64,000 nt of DNA from Adhaeribacter arboris (GTDB lineage: Bacteria > Bacteroidota > Bacteroidia > Cytophagales > Hymenobacteraceae), in contig NZ_PYFT01000001.1 of NCBI RefSeq assembly GCF_003023845.1, positions 5,146,001 to 5,210,000 of the forward strand, in the 5' to 3' direction. Each line of letters begins with the position of its first letter. Positions within the stretch are counted from its first letter, which is position 1. Both the position numbers and the translations under genes were made by a program. Below the pieces are notes generated by a model that saw nothing but the letters and a program-made list of their open reading frames with translations, was not told the DNA's origin and did not search any database. Shown here piece after piece: positions 51,155-59,290 of the stretch.

Positions 51155-51610
51155 ATGAATATACAAGCAGTTAAACATGTAAGATTATTACTTGTCTTGA
51201 TTTTTGGAGTGGATTTTATATTTAGAATCTTCCATCTTTCTCCTAGTCTCATCACGTTCCTATTGATTCCTCTCATTTATACAATAATCTACTTAAATAA
51301 GAGTGTAATCTATTTCAGCATGCTGCAATATATAGATGGTATCCTGATGATACTTTGTATCTGCTTAGTTTTAATTATCCCATTAAAGATATACTTTACT
51401 TACTTTAATATTTACCTTTCCATTGTATTGATAAGCCTTTGCATTTATTTTTATAAAGCTTTTTCTTTAAAATTTGAGTCTGATAAGTGGAAGACAACCT
51501 TAGTATTGCTAATCACCTTTGATTTAATTTTAATTATAATTCCTAACAATTCTATATTGGCATACTTAAACTTAAAATACAACAGATGGAGCCCAAATTT
51601 ACAAAAGTAG
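51155..51610 (+). CDS. Cassette 5: small membrane protein
   Basis: 151 aa, almost entirely hydrophobic, with about four to five helices ('LLLVLIFGVDFIFRIF', 'LITFLLIPLIYTIIYL', 'YIDGILMILCICLVLIIPLKIYF', 'IYLSIVLISLCIYFY', 'LVLLITFDLILIIIP'). No motif. The start is 18 bases after the crossover core. It runs straight into a 5'-less DUF922 remnant, so its own 3' end may be altered. Confidence 0.6.
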   Translation: MNIQAVKHVRLLLVLIFGVDFIFRIFHLSPSLITFLLIPLIYTIIYLNKSVIYFSMLQYIDGILMILCICLVLIIPLKIYFTYFNIYLSIVLISLCIYFYKAFSLKFESDKWKTTLVLLITFDLILIIIPNNSILAYLNLKYNRWSPNLQK

Positions 51611-52042
51611 GATTTTAAGGGTTCCCCAAAAGACAATCAGGTATTTTCGGCCATTATTGATACTGAAATTCTATATAAAGTAAACAAAGCTTATAACTAT
51701 CCTGCAGGGGCCGTAATCTCCATTATGGATCCTTATAATTCATATGTATTGGAGCAACCTCAAAATATAGGTCCTACCTTAAGGAATTTGGCTGAAAAAT
51801 ATTTATTAAAGCACGAACAAACTCACTTTGACATCACTGAATTTTTTGCTAAAAAGATTAATGAAAAACTAGCTTCTAAATGGTTTTTAAATGAGCAGGA
51901 AGCATCCTATATAATAGAACAAGCTACAAAAGAAAATAACAAAACGCATTTACTATATGATTCTTTAACGAACCATGGCAGGGATACTGTTCAACAATCA
52001 AAATGGTCACGGGAATACAGAGAAAAATTAAAAATAAATTAA
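51611..52042 (+). pseudogene. DUF922-like zinc protease, 5' end missing
   Basis: From directly after the TAG of the membrane gene the frame is open and reads 'DFKGSPKDNQVFSAII', the DUF922 start without its usual Trp and leader, then 'PTLRNLAEKYLLKHEQTHFDITEFFAKKINE', the HExxHFDIxE zinc site of this family. An ATG at 51725 would give 105 aa without the front. The signal peptide and start codon are absent. A deletion between two former cassettes that joined the membrane gene to this tail fits best. It ends 4 bases before attC 5. Confidence 0.75.
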
Positions 52043-52046
52043 CACC

Positions 52047-52100
52047 ACCTAACCACACCTATACGGCAGCTTCGCCACCGCAAAGCTTAATCCGTTAGCG
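52047..52100 (+). other. attC-like site 5
   Basis: R'' ACCTAAC (52047-52053, fits RYYYAAC), spacer CACAC, L'' CTATACGG, centre, L' CCGCAAAG, spacer CTTAATCC, R' GTTAGCG (52094-52100). CACCTAAC pairs with the core of cassette 5 (GTTAGGTG). The inner part resembles site 1 closely, showing common descent. Confidence 0.85.
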
Positions 52101-52123
52101 GTCAGCTTAGGACGACACCCACC

Positions 52124-52180
52124 ATGACAATGAAAACAACAGTTGAAGACAAACTTGACAGAATCGCCGACATATAGAAT
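52124..52180 (+). pseudogene. Cassette 6 gene start, cut by an insertion sequence
   Basis: ATG at 52124, 29 bases after the core GTTAGCG, begins 'MTMKTTVEDKLDRIAD' and is cut after about 17 codons at the IS end near 52181. The rest of this cassette, and the R'' CGCTAAC expected for its attC, are not found on the far side of the IS, so a deletion went with the insertion. Function unknown. Confidence 0.65.
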
Positions 52181-52244
52181 TGTAAGCTTGCCCAAAAATA
52201 GAACTGTTTAGAAAGAGAAAACCTCTTAACTTAGAACAGTGTTT

Positions 52245-52547
52245 ATGAAAAGGAAAACCTTCCCAACAAATAGCCCAAATCTTCAAAGAATTTGAGGAAG
52301 GCAAAAGTGCGGCGGAAATTAGCCGGGAACACATGGTGTGAGCCAAGGGGCTTTTTACAAATGGCGGCCACGTTACAACGGCATAGATGCCACCGAACTC
52401 ACCCGGCTCAAAGAACAGGAAGAAGAGAACCGCCGGCTGAAAGCCACGTCTGCGGGTCTGAAAAAAAGCTTTAAAGCCCTGCCAAAAGCGACAGCTAGTG
52501 GATGAGGTGTACCAACAACCTCAAGCCAGCATTAACAGAGGTGCCGG
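52245..52547 (+). pseudogene. IS3-family orfA (HTH transposase part), frameshifted
   Basis: Starts 'MKRKTF' at 52245, then continues in other frames as 'QIAQIFKEFEEGKSAAEISREH', 'GVSQGAFYKWRPRYNGIDATELTRLKEQEEENRRLKA' and '[19 protein letters not shown]'. These pieces are the usual OrfA HTH, leucine-zipper and OrfB-leader parts in order. At least three frame changes separate them, more than one programmed shift would explain, so the gene is dead. Confidence 0.75.
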
Positions 52548-53306
52548 GTGTTAAACTTAAGTAAGTCGGTGTATTATTATCAAGCACAGAAAGAGGATCA
52601 GGTGGTGGAAGAGGCTCTACGGCAGAAAGCCGAGCAACATCCTCGAGAAGGCTTCTGGAAAGCTTTTAGGCGGTTGCGCCAAGAAGGACAGCCGTGGAAT
52701 CATAAACGGGTACATCGGCTCTACACCGCCCTGGGTTTAAACCTGCGGCGCAAAGCCAAAAAGCGATTACCGGCGCGTATTCAACAGCCTTTACAGGTGC
52801 CGAAAGAGATAAACCATACTTGGTCGATTGACTTCATGAGTGATGCCCTAATGAACGGGAGAAAGTTCCGTTCTTTTCATGTGCTGGATGATTATAACCG
52901 GGAAGCGCTGCATATCGAGGTAGATTTTTCCCTAAAGAGCAACCGGGTAGTTTGGGTGCTCAATCATTTAATCCAGCGCCGGGAAAAACCAAAACGCATC
53001 CGGAGGGATAATAGACCCGAGTTTATCGCCAGTTTAATGCCGGAATGGAGCCAGATACAGGGCATTGAATTTGCGTATATCCAACCCGGCAAGCCGACCC
53101 AAAATGCTTTTGTAGAACGGTTTAATGGTACTTTCCGCCGGCATGTACTGGATGCTTACTTGTTGGACAACCTCCAGGAAGTCCGGGAAATTACTTCTAC
53201 TTGGTTAGAGGATTACAACCATAAACGACCCCATGATGCTGTAGCTGGAATGGCACCCAGTGAGTACGCCAGAAAAAAACAAGTGGAATATGTATTAACC
53301 GCTTAA
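52548..53306 (+). CDS. IS3-family orfB transposase (DDE integrase core)
   Basis: 252 aa from a GTG. The retroviral-type integrase core is complete: HTH_21-like start ('[22 protein letters not shown]'), first Asp in '[12 protein letters not shown]', second in '[13 protein letters not shown]' (usually RxDNGPEF, here Arg for Gly) and Glu in '[19 protein letters not shown]'. The front normally made by frameshifting from orfA is lost, so activity is doubtful. Confidence 0.85.
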   Translation: MLNLSKSVYYYQAQKEDQVVEEALRQKAEQHPREGFWKAFRRLRQEGQPWNHKRVHRLYTALGLNLRRKAKKRLPARIQQPLQVPKEINHTWSIDFMSDALMNGRKFRSFHVLDDYNREALHIEVDFSLKSNRVVWVLNHLIQRREKPKRIRRDNRPEFIASLMPEWSQIQGIEFAYIQPGKPTQNAFVERFNGTFRRHVLDAYLLDNLQEVREITSTWLEDYNHKRPHDAVAGMAPSEYARKKQVEYVLTA

Positions 53307-53351
53307 CCAAATTTTATACTTTTACCCAGTTCTAAAAACGGAGAGCCGACA

Positions 53352-53503
53352 CCGGCAGAATGAATTAGAAATCTTTGCCGCTATTACCTATTCATTGAGC
53401 TATCATCTTGGATAGTGCCTAGATAAAGTTTTTTAAAAGCAAAAGAGGAATATGATAGGTTCTCGAATCTGCTTCGAGACTTAAAACATCAAAGCTTATC
53501 TTC
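53352..53503. other. Junction right of the IS, no gene seen
   Basis: Short noncoding stretch between the IS right end and the next supported frame. I looked here for the missing half of cassette 6 and its attC core and found neither. Confidence 0.45.
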
Positions 53504-53761
53504 CTATTTTTTTCCGGGCAGAACGTACACCTTACTCAAAAAAGATGGATCCCAAAAAGAAACCGACAACACGGGTTCTAGCAACTTGATGTGAAATAGA
53601 CTCCTATCTGGTAACTCGCTACTATTCGGGCTTATTTTAACTTTTACAAATAAGCCAGAATAGGTTTTAATTACGATTTTATTTGGGTATGAAATTTCTA
53701 ACACCCGCCAACCATTTTCATTTATCAGGGTGTTGACTGATGGGTATTTCCCACCGAACAA
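53504..53761 (-). CDS. Doubtful small unknown protein
   Basis: 85 aa starting only at a TTG, overlapping the HxlR gene's 3' end by 37 bases. It is beta-rich ('WRVLEISYPNKIVIKTYSGLFVKVKISPN') and somewhat like a small DUF protein, but no family is named. It may be real as the second gene of the HxlR operon, or a chance frame. Confidence 0.3.
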   Translation of the reverse strand: MFGGKYPSVNTLINENGWRVLEISYPNKIVIKTYSGLFVKVKISPNSSELPDRSLFHIKLLEPVLSVSFWDPSFLSKVYVLPGKK

Positions 53762-54087
53762 GTTTTCGTGTGCTCAAATTGGGCATTCCACTCGCATACG
53801 GAATTCAATATTGGTAAAAGCGCTAGACCTTTCGCCGTTAAAGAATATTCTACCCGTGGCGGCAGTTCGCTAAACGATTCCCGGAGCAAAATACCATCTT
53901 CTTCTAATTCCTTTAATTGCTCGGTTAATACCTTTCGGGTAATTAAAGGTATTAACGCATTTAATTGCCCAAAACGGATTTTTCGGTTATTTATATTATG
54001 AATAATAATTGGTTTCCATTTGCTGCCCAGAGTAGCCATGGCCCTCGTCATGGAACAGCTTACTCCTGAAAATCTCTCGTCTCTCAT
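53725..54087 (-). CDS. HxlR-family winged-helix regulator
   Basis: 120 aa. The HxlR fold is clear: 'CSMTRAMATLGSKWKPIIIHNI' (with the conserved Cys and 'GSKW'), 'RFGQLNALIPLITRKVLTEQLKELEEDGILLRE' (recognition helix), and the wing 'LPPRVEYSLTAKGLALLPILNSVCEW'. HxlR proteins sense redox or electrophiles through the N-terminal Cys. It is divergent from the efflux operon 660 bases away and is the likely local regulator. Confidence 0.9.
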   Translation of the reverse strand: MRDERFSGVSCSMTRAMATLGSKWKPIIIHNINNRKIRFGQLNALIPLITRKVLTEQLKELEEDGILLRESFSELPPRVEYSLTAKGLALLPILNSVCEWNAQFEHTKTCSVGNTHQSTP

Positions 54088-54215
54088 TTCATCTACTTTA
54101 TTTTATCTAAACTACGGGTAATTAGTCCTAACAAAATCTACTACGCCAGTCAGAAGCTATACGTTGTTTTTAATACTAGCGTATCCTGCTTTTAACTCCA
54201 TTGCCTGCCCAAGTA

Positions 54216-54281
54216 GTTACATTTAGGTAACCACTATTTTTAGTAATTAGTTTCTTTTTGAAACTATTGATAGTATCTTTG
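54216..54281 (+). promoter_or_regulatory. Palindromes and a TATCTTTG box upstream of the efflux operon
   Basis: A dyad GTTAC-ATTTAG-GTAAC (54216-54231), then TAGTTTC-TTTTT-GAAACTA (54248-54266, perfect 7-bp arms), then TATCTTTG (54274-54281), which matches the Bacteroidota -7 box. Palindromes next to a promoter between an HxlR gene and its divergent partner are good operator candidates. The box is 470 bases from the first efflux gene, so another promoter nearer the gene may exist. A -33 TTTG is 13 bases upstream, shorter than usual. Confidence 0.45.
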
Positions 54282-54749
54282 GGTAACAAATATAATCAGA
54301 ATCACTGACAACAAAAATAAAGCAATGGAAATGAGTAAAATAAGTCGGATTAGTAACCAGCCTGGCCTAAGGTCCGATGGTTTAGTTGCCGTCAATCAAC
54401 CCAGTAATTCTAAAAATATTACCTCCATTCTTACTTACAACTTTAACTATTGTTGTCTATTCTAATCGTTACTCCCGCTCATTAATAAAGCAGTTTTTCA
54501 AATCTACTATCATGATTTGCCCATTTTATTAGAGATACCTCACGCTCTCTTAATTTCCCGAATTTTTAATTTTTCGCTGCGGAACCACCTGGTTTTCGGA
54601 TGCGCATCTATTCTATTTTAACGTAACCTTTCTTACCCCGGTTCTCTGTTTTTCAGGCTTCGGGCTTCACTTGGAGTATTCCTCTTTTATAAATTCAACT
54701 GCATGGGGCAGTTGAGAAATAGTACATTTTTCATTTATTCTTTTCAATC
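54282..54749. other. Long leader before the efflux operon
   Basis: About 470 bases without a supported gene. One 47-codon frame at 54326-54466 starts ATG but shows no family features. The rest is T-rich. It may be a long 5' leader. Confidence 0.4.
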
Positions 54750-55925
54750 ATGAAAAAACTTAAAAATTTAAATTATACGTCAGCCAGCTATTTTTTGGGG
54801 CTACTAGCTGCTTTTATCTTATCCGCCTGTGGTGCGAAAGAAGTTGCCCAAACACCTCCTCCGGTGCCTTCCTTGCCGGTTATCCGCTTAGAAGCCAATA
54901 CCGTAACCACTTACCAGGAATATCCGGCTACTATTGAAGGATTAACCAATATCGAAATTCGGCCGCAGGTGAGCGGTTACCTGGAAAAAGTTTATGTAGA
55001 TGAAGGTGCTCTTGTTACAAAAGGCCAGGCTTTGTTTAAAATAAATGATCTGCCTTATAAAGAACAACTGAACAATGCCCAAGCCGGTTTACATGCCGCG
55101 GAAGCCGAATTAATAAAAGCGCAACTGGAAGTAGATAAGTTAGAGCCACTGGTCCAAAATAAAGTGGTATCCGACATTCCGCTTAAAACCGCCAAAGCGG
55201 CTTATTCACTGGCCAAAGCCAACGTAGAGCAAGCTGCCGCCGCCGTGGCCACTGCCAAAATAAACCTGGGCTATACCGTCGTAAAAGCGCCAGTCAATGG
55301 CTATTTGGGTCGGTTGTTACGGAAACAAGGCAGCTTGGTAGCTCCTACCGACGCGCAGGCTTTAACCGAAGTGTCGGATGTGCACCTGTTACACGTTTAT
55401 TTCTCCCTCGGCGAAAGAGATTTCAATAATTTTAAAAATCAATATCCCGGCCGGAATTTAAACGAAAAGCTCCGCCTTTTGCCGCCCGTTGATTTAGTAC
55501 TAACCGACCAAAGTACTTTTGCCAACCAAGGTAAAATTGATATGATTGCTGGTCAGTTTGATAAAAATACCGGCGCAATTACCATCAGAGCCAGTTTCCC
55601 CAATCCGGAAGGTTTTCTGCGGTCTGGTAATACCGGTAAAATCCGGTTAAGTCTGAACCACAACAATGCCATTCTGGTACCTACTTCGGCTACCGTTGAA
55701 ATGCAGGATAAAGTTTTTGTTTTTGCCGTCGGCGACAGCAATAAAGTAACCCGTCAATCTATCCAGATAGCCGGAAAAAGCAACAGCGCTTACCTCGTGA
55801 AAGAAGGTTTGAAAACCGGCGACCGGATTGTTTTTAATGGCTTTGACCATTTACAGGAAGGCCAGATTATTCAGCCCGAAAAATTAACCGCAGATAGTTT
55901 AAACCGCACCTCTTTTATCAGATAA
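54750..55925 (+). CDS. RND efflux periplasmic adaptor (MFP, AcrA-like lipoprotein)
   Basis: 391 aa. A lipoprotein signal with lipobox 'FILSACGAK' is followed by the adaptor plan: beta-barrel/lipoyl start 'TYQEYPATIEGLTNIEIRPQVSGYLEKVYVDEGALVTKGQALFKI', an alpha-hairpin ('QLNNAQAGLHAAEAELIKAQ' to 'ANVEQAAAAVATAKINL') and the return lipoyl strand 'YTVVKAPVNGYLGRLLRKQGSLV'. It links the inner-membrane pump to the outer-membrane channel. The pump gene follows after 5 bases. Confidence 0.93.
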   Translation: MKKLKNLNYTSASYFLGLLAAFILSACGAKEVAQTPPPVPSLPVIRLEANTVTTYQEYPATIEGLTNIEIRPQVSGYLEKVYVDEGALVTKGQALFKINDLPYKEQLNNAQAGLHAAEAELIKAQLEVDKLEPLVQNKVVSDIPLKTAKAAYSLAKANVEQAAAAVATAKINLGYTVVKAPVNGYLGRLLRKQGSLVAPTDAQALTEVSDVHLLHVYFSLGERDFNNFKNQYPGRNLNEKLRLLPPVDLVLTDQSTFANQGKIDMIAGQFDKNTGAITIRASFPNPEGFLRSGNTGKIRLSLNHNNAILVPTSATVEMQDKVFVFAVGDSNKVTRQSIQIAGKSNSAYLVKEGLKTGDRIVFNGFDHLQEGQIIQPEKLTADSLNRTSFIR

Positions 55926-55930
55926 TTAGC

Positions 55931-58900
55931 ATGATTAAAAAATTTATTGACCGACCTGTATTAGCTACTGTAATCTCGGTGATTATGGTGCTACTGGGTA
56001 TTCTGGGTTTAACCCGTTTACCGCTTCAGCAATTTCCGGAAATAGCGCCGCCCGCGGTTCAGGTAATAGCGAACTACCCGGGGGCCAATGCGGAAACCGT
56101 ATTACGATCCGTGGCGCCTTCGCTCGAAGAATCGATTAACGGGGTGGAAAACATGACTTACATGAGCTCTACTGCCAGCAACGATGGCTCCCTCATCATC
56201 ACCGTTTATTTTAAACTGGGCACCGACCCCGACCAGGCGGCCGTGGACGTACAAAACCGGGTATCCCAGGCTACCAGCCAATTACCCGGCGAGGTTATTC
56301 AACAAGGCATTACTACTTCCAAACAGCAAAATAGCTTAATTATGGTAATAGATATGTTTTCGGAAGACCCCAACACCTACGACCAGACTTTCCTGGCTAA
56401 TTACGCGCAAATTAACATTCTTCCGGAAATTAAACGGATTCCGGGCGTGGCCCAATCGATTATATTCGGGGGCAATAAAGATTATTCCATGCGGGTTTGG
56501 CTAAATCCGGCGCAAATGGCCGCTTACCAGGTAACGCCCAAAGAAGTAATGGCCGCCATTCAGGATAAAAACCTAGAGGCCGCTCCCGGCAAATTCGGGG
56601 AAAGCAGCGCCGAATCTTTTGAGTACGTGATTAAATACAAAGGTAAATTAACCCAAACCAGTCAGTACGAAAATATTGCCATCCGGTCGAATGCCGATGG
56701 TTCGGTGTTGCGCCTGAAAGATGTAGCCCGCCTGGAATTTGGTTCTTTTAGTTACGGCAATTTTACCCGGGTAAACGGTAAGCCCGGAATTAACATTGCG
56801 GTACAACAATTATCGGGTTCCAACTCCAACGACATCCAGATTGCCGTGGCCAAATTAATGGAAAAAGCCGAAAAGGATTTCCCGAAAAATGTAAAATACC
56901 TGACCTTATATAATACCAAAGTTTCATTAGATCTCTCCATTAAGCAAGTACAAATTACCCTAATAGAAGCCTTTATTCTGGTATTTATCGTGGTATTCCT
57001 GTTTTTACAAGACTGGCGTTCTACTTTAATTCCAGCTATTGCGGTTCCAGTGGCCATTATTGGTACTTTCTTTTTTATGCAGTTGTTTGGGTTCTCCATT
57101 AACCTGCTCACCTTGTTTGCCCTGGTATTGGCCATTGGTATTGTGGTGGACGACGCGATTGTAGTGGTGGAAGCGGTGCACGCCAAAATGGAAGCGAAAC
57201 ACCTGGCGCCGAAAGCGGCTACCGTAGAGGCCATGTCGGAAATAACCGGCGCCATTATTTCGATTACACTGGTGATGGCGGCGGTGTTTGTACCGGTAGG
57301 TTTCCTGGAAGGTTCGACGGGCGTTTTTTACCGGCAGTTTGCGTATACCCTGGCCATTGCCATTGTCATATCCGCCGTAAATGCCTTAACGCTTACCCCA
57401 GCCCTTACCGCTTTATTTTTACGAAATAACCATTCCGCCGGCATCAACGGGCAAAAGAAAAAAAGCTTTAAAGAAAAGTTTTTTACCGGCTTTAATACGA
57501 GCTTTGAGGCTCTTACCCAGCGGTATATTGGCAGCATCAAATTTTTACTTCGTACCAAATGGCTCGCTTTAGGCGGCTTGGTTCTGGTCACGCTTTCTAC
57601 CGCCTGGATGGTGAACCGGACACCCACCGGCTTTATTCCTTCCGAAGATCAGGGCTTTATTGCTATTTCGCTCACCATGCCTTCCGGCGCTTCTTTAGAG
57701 CGTACCACGGCTGTGATGGCGCAGCAGGAGGCCTTATTAAACAAGCTGGAATCTAAAAAATACCTGATGGGTTTGTCGGGTTTTAATATCCTGACTCAGT
57801 CTTCCAGTCCTTCGTCCGGCATTGCTTTTATTCTTTTAAAACCCACCGAAGAAAGAGGGAAAGTAAAAGATATTAACGCCATTATGAACGAGGTACGGCA
57901 AAAGCTTTCCGCGATAAAAGGAGCCGATTTCTTTGTCTTTACTTTCCCTACCGTGCCGGGATTTAGCAACGTGGATGCCTTGGACGTGGTTCTGCAGGAT
58001 AAGACCGGCGGCCAACTGGATAAGTTTAGCGGTATTTCCCAGAATTTTATCGGGGAGCTGATGAAACAAAATGAAGTAGCGTTTGCCTTTACGGCTTTTA
58101 AAGCCGATTATCCGCAGTTTGAACTGGAAATAGACGAAAAGAAAGCCGACCAGTTAGGCGTTAGCTTAAAAGAAGTTTTGGAAACCATGCAGGTTTATTT
58201 TGGTAGCGCCCAGGCTTCGGATTTTAACAGCTTTGGCAAGTATTACCGGGTGTTGGTACAAGCCGATAAAACCAACCGGGCCGATCCTGCTTCTATTGAC
58301 CAGGTATTTGTCAAAAATAAATTAGGCGACATGGTACCGCTCAATACCTTGGTTAAACTTACCCGGGTGTACGGCTCCGAAAACGTGTCGCGGTATAATT
58401 TATTTAATTCCATTCAGATTAATGTTATTCCTAAACCTGGTTTTAGTTCGGGTGATGCCATTAACGCTATCCGGAAAGTAGCCGAAAAACAATTGCCGAA
58501 TGGGTATACCTTTGAATTTTCCGGCCAAACCCGCGAAGAAATTTCTTCGGGCGGTCAATCGGCGGTGGTGTTTATCTTGTGTCTAATATTTGTTTACTTT
58601 TTGCTTTCCGCCCAATACGAGAGTTACTTGTTGCCGCTGTCGGTTATTCTTTCCATTCCCACCGGTATTTTCGGCGTGTTTGTGGCCCTCGGTTTCACCG
58701 GCATTGCGAACAATATTTATGTACAGGTAGCCTTAATTATGTTGGTGGGCTTGCTGGCTAAAAATGCCATTCTGATTGTAGAATATGCCTTACAGCGGCG
58801 CCACGCCGGTCTTTCTTTAGCCAAAGCCGCCATAGAAGCCAGTCGGTTGCGTTTACGGCCCATTATTATGACGTCCCTGGCTTTTGTGGTGGGATTGATA

Positions 58901-59128
58901 CCCATGATGTTTGCTTCTGGTCCTTCGGCCCAAGGGAACCACTCCATCAGTATCGGGGCCGCGGGCGGTATGTTATCCGGCGTTATCCTGGGTTTATTTA
59001 TTATTCCGGTATTGTTTGTTTTGTTTCAACACTTGCAGGAAAAAATTACCGGCAAACCCGTGCGTATTTTACCGGACCAAACCAAAGAACATATTCCCCT
59101 CAATGCCCTGCAATCGGTACACAATTAA
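55931..59128 (+). CDS. RND multidrug efflux transporter (HAE1, AcrB-like)
   Basis: 1065 aa, full length for AcrB-type pumps. N-terminus 'MIKKFIDRPVLATVISVIMVLLGILGL'; 'QQFPEIAPPAVQVIANYPGANAETV' porter start; TM4 with the proton-relay Asp pair in 'ALVLAIGIVVDDAIVVVEAV'; 'SITLVMAAVFVPVGFLEG'; second half from 'LVTLSTAWMVNRTPTGFIPSEDQG'; C-terminal 'LVGLLAKNAILIVEYA' with the conserved Lys, and 'SLAFVVGLIPMMFASGPSAQGNHSI'. It exports drugs or dyes using the proton gradient. It forms an operon with the adaptor and probably with the outer membrane channel. Confidence 0.96.
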   Translation: MIKKFIDRPVLATVISVIMVLLGILGLTRLPLQQFPEIAPPAVQVIANYPGANAETVLRSVAPSLEESINGVENMTYMSSTASNDGSLIITVYFKLGTDPDQAAVDVQNRVSQATSQLPGEVIQQGITTSKQQNSLIMVIDMFSEDPNTYDQTFLANYAQINILPEIKRIPGVAQSIIFGGNKDYSMRVWLNPAQMAAYQVTPKEVMAAIQDKNLEAAPGKFGESSAESFEYVIKYKGKLTQTSQYENIAIRSNADGSVLRLKDVARLEFGSFSYGNFTRVNGKPGINIAVQQLSGSNSNDIQIAVAKLMEKAEKDFPKNVKYLTLYNTKVSLDLSIKQVQITLIEAFILVFIVVFLFLQDWRSTLIPAIAVPVAIIGTFFFMQLFGFSINLLTLFALVLAIGIVVDDAIVVVEAVHAKMEAKHLAPKAATVEAMSEITGAIISITLVMAAVFVPVGFLEGSTGVFYRQFAYTLAIAIVISAVNALTLTPALTALFLRNNHSAGINGQKKKSFKEKFFTGFNTSFEALTQRYIGSIKFLLRTKWLALGGLVLVTLSTAWMVNRTPTGFIPSEDQGFIAISLTMPSGASLERTTAVMAQQEALLNKLESKKYLMGLSGFNILTQSSSPSSGIAFILLKPTEERGKVKDINAIMNEVRQKLSAIKGADFFVFTFPTVPGFSNVDALDVVLQDKTGGQLDKFSGISQNFIGELMKQNEVAFAFTAFKADYPQFELEIDEKKADQLGVSLKEVLETMQVYFGSAQASDFNSFGKYYRVLVQADKTNRADPASIDQVFVKNKLGDMVPLNTLVKLTRVYGSENVSRYNLFNSIQINVIPKPGFSSGDAINAIRKVAEKQLPNGYTFEFSGQTREEISSGGQSAVVFILCLIFVYFLLSAQYESYLLPLSVILSIPTGIFGVFVALGFTGIANNIYVQVALIMLVGLLAKNAILIVEYALQRRHAGLSLAKAAIEASRLRLRPIIMTSLAFVVGLIPMMFASGPSAQGNHSISIGAAGGMLSGVILGLFIIPVLFVLFQHLQEKITGKPVRILPDQTKEHIPLNALQSVHN

Positions 59129-59157
59129 TAGTAGAGCTTCACAAAATAAGGAAAAGT

Positions 59158-59173
59158 CCCCCTTTGGAGGGGG
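59158..59173. repeat. Short GC hairpin (CCCCC...GGGGG)
   Basis: CCCCCTTTGGAGGGGG followed by TTGGGGGA lies between the pump and channel genes. Hairpins of this kind are often scattered between Bacteroidota genes. It may lower read-through into the channel gene. Confidence 0.5.
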
Positions 59174-59290
59174 TTGGGGGAGGATTAAAGGTATGGTACG
59201 TTCTATTTACGCACCCTAAGATAAAATCTAAAACTCCCCTGCACTTTTCAATCATAGGGCTGATTTTATAAAACATTAAGATAATTAGAC

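Larger units (their letters stand above)
48755..52180 (+). mobile_element. Integron-type gene-cassette array (no integrase in view)
   Basis: Five complete cassettes (48756-49255, 49256-49720, 49721-50311, 50312-51136, 51137-52094) and a cut sixth (52095-52180) lie head to tail on one strand. Each begins with a GTT-type core and ends in an attC-like site. The 5' core of each cassette is complementary to the R'' core at its own 3' end: GTTGTGGTA/TACCACAAC, GTTAGCGG/CCGCTAAC, GTTAGGCG/CGCCTAAC, GTTGTG/CACAAC and GTTAGGTG/CACCTAAC. These differ from cassette to cassette, as integron recombination at G^TT predicts. The four short sites share a 5-nt spacer after R'' and an 8-nt spacer before R'. 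Start codons stand 15-29 bases after the core. No tyrosine integrase of the IntI type is in the window. Confidence 0.85.
52181..53351 (+). mobile_element. Decayed IS3-family insertion sequence
   Basis: About 1170 bp with imperfect ends: left TGTAAGCTTGCCC then TAGAACTG; the right end read inward gives TGTCGGCTCTCCG then TAGAACTG. Inside are a broken orfA and a nearly intact orfB with a DDE core. No target duplication is visible (GAAT on the left, CCGG on the right), consistent with a deletion after insertion. It ends the cassette array. Confidence 0.8.

Noticed and set aside
52181-53351. Target-site duplication of the IS
   Set aside because: The flanks (GAAT left, CCGG right) do not match at 3-5 bp; an AGAAT near both sides is not at the ends.
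54326-54466. 47-codon open frame before the efflux operon
   Set aside because: It has an ATG but no family features, and codons are unlike the neighbours; it is best read as leader sequence.
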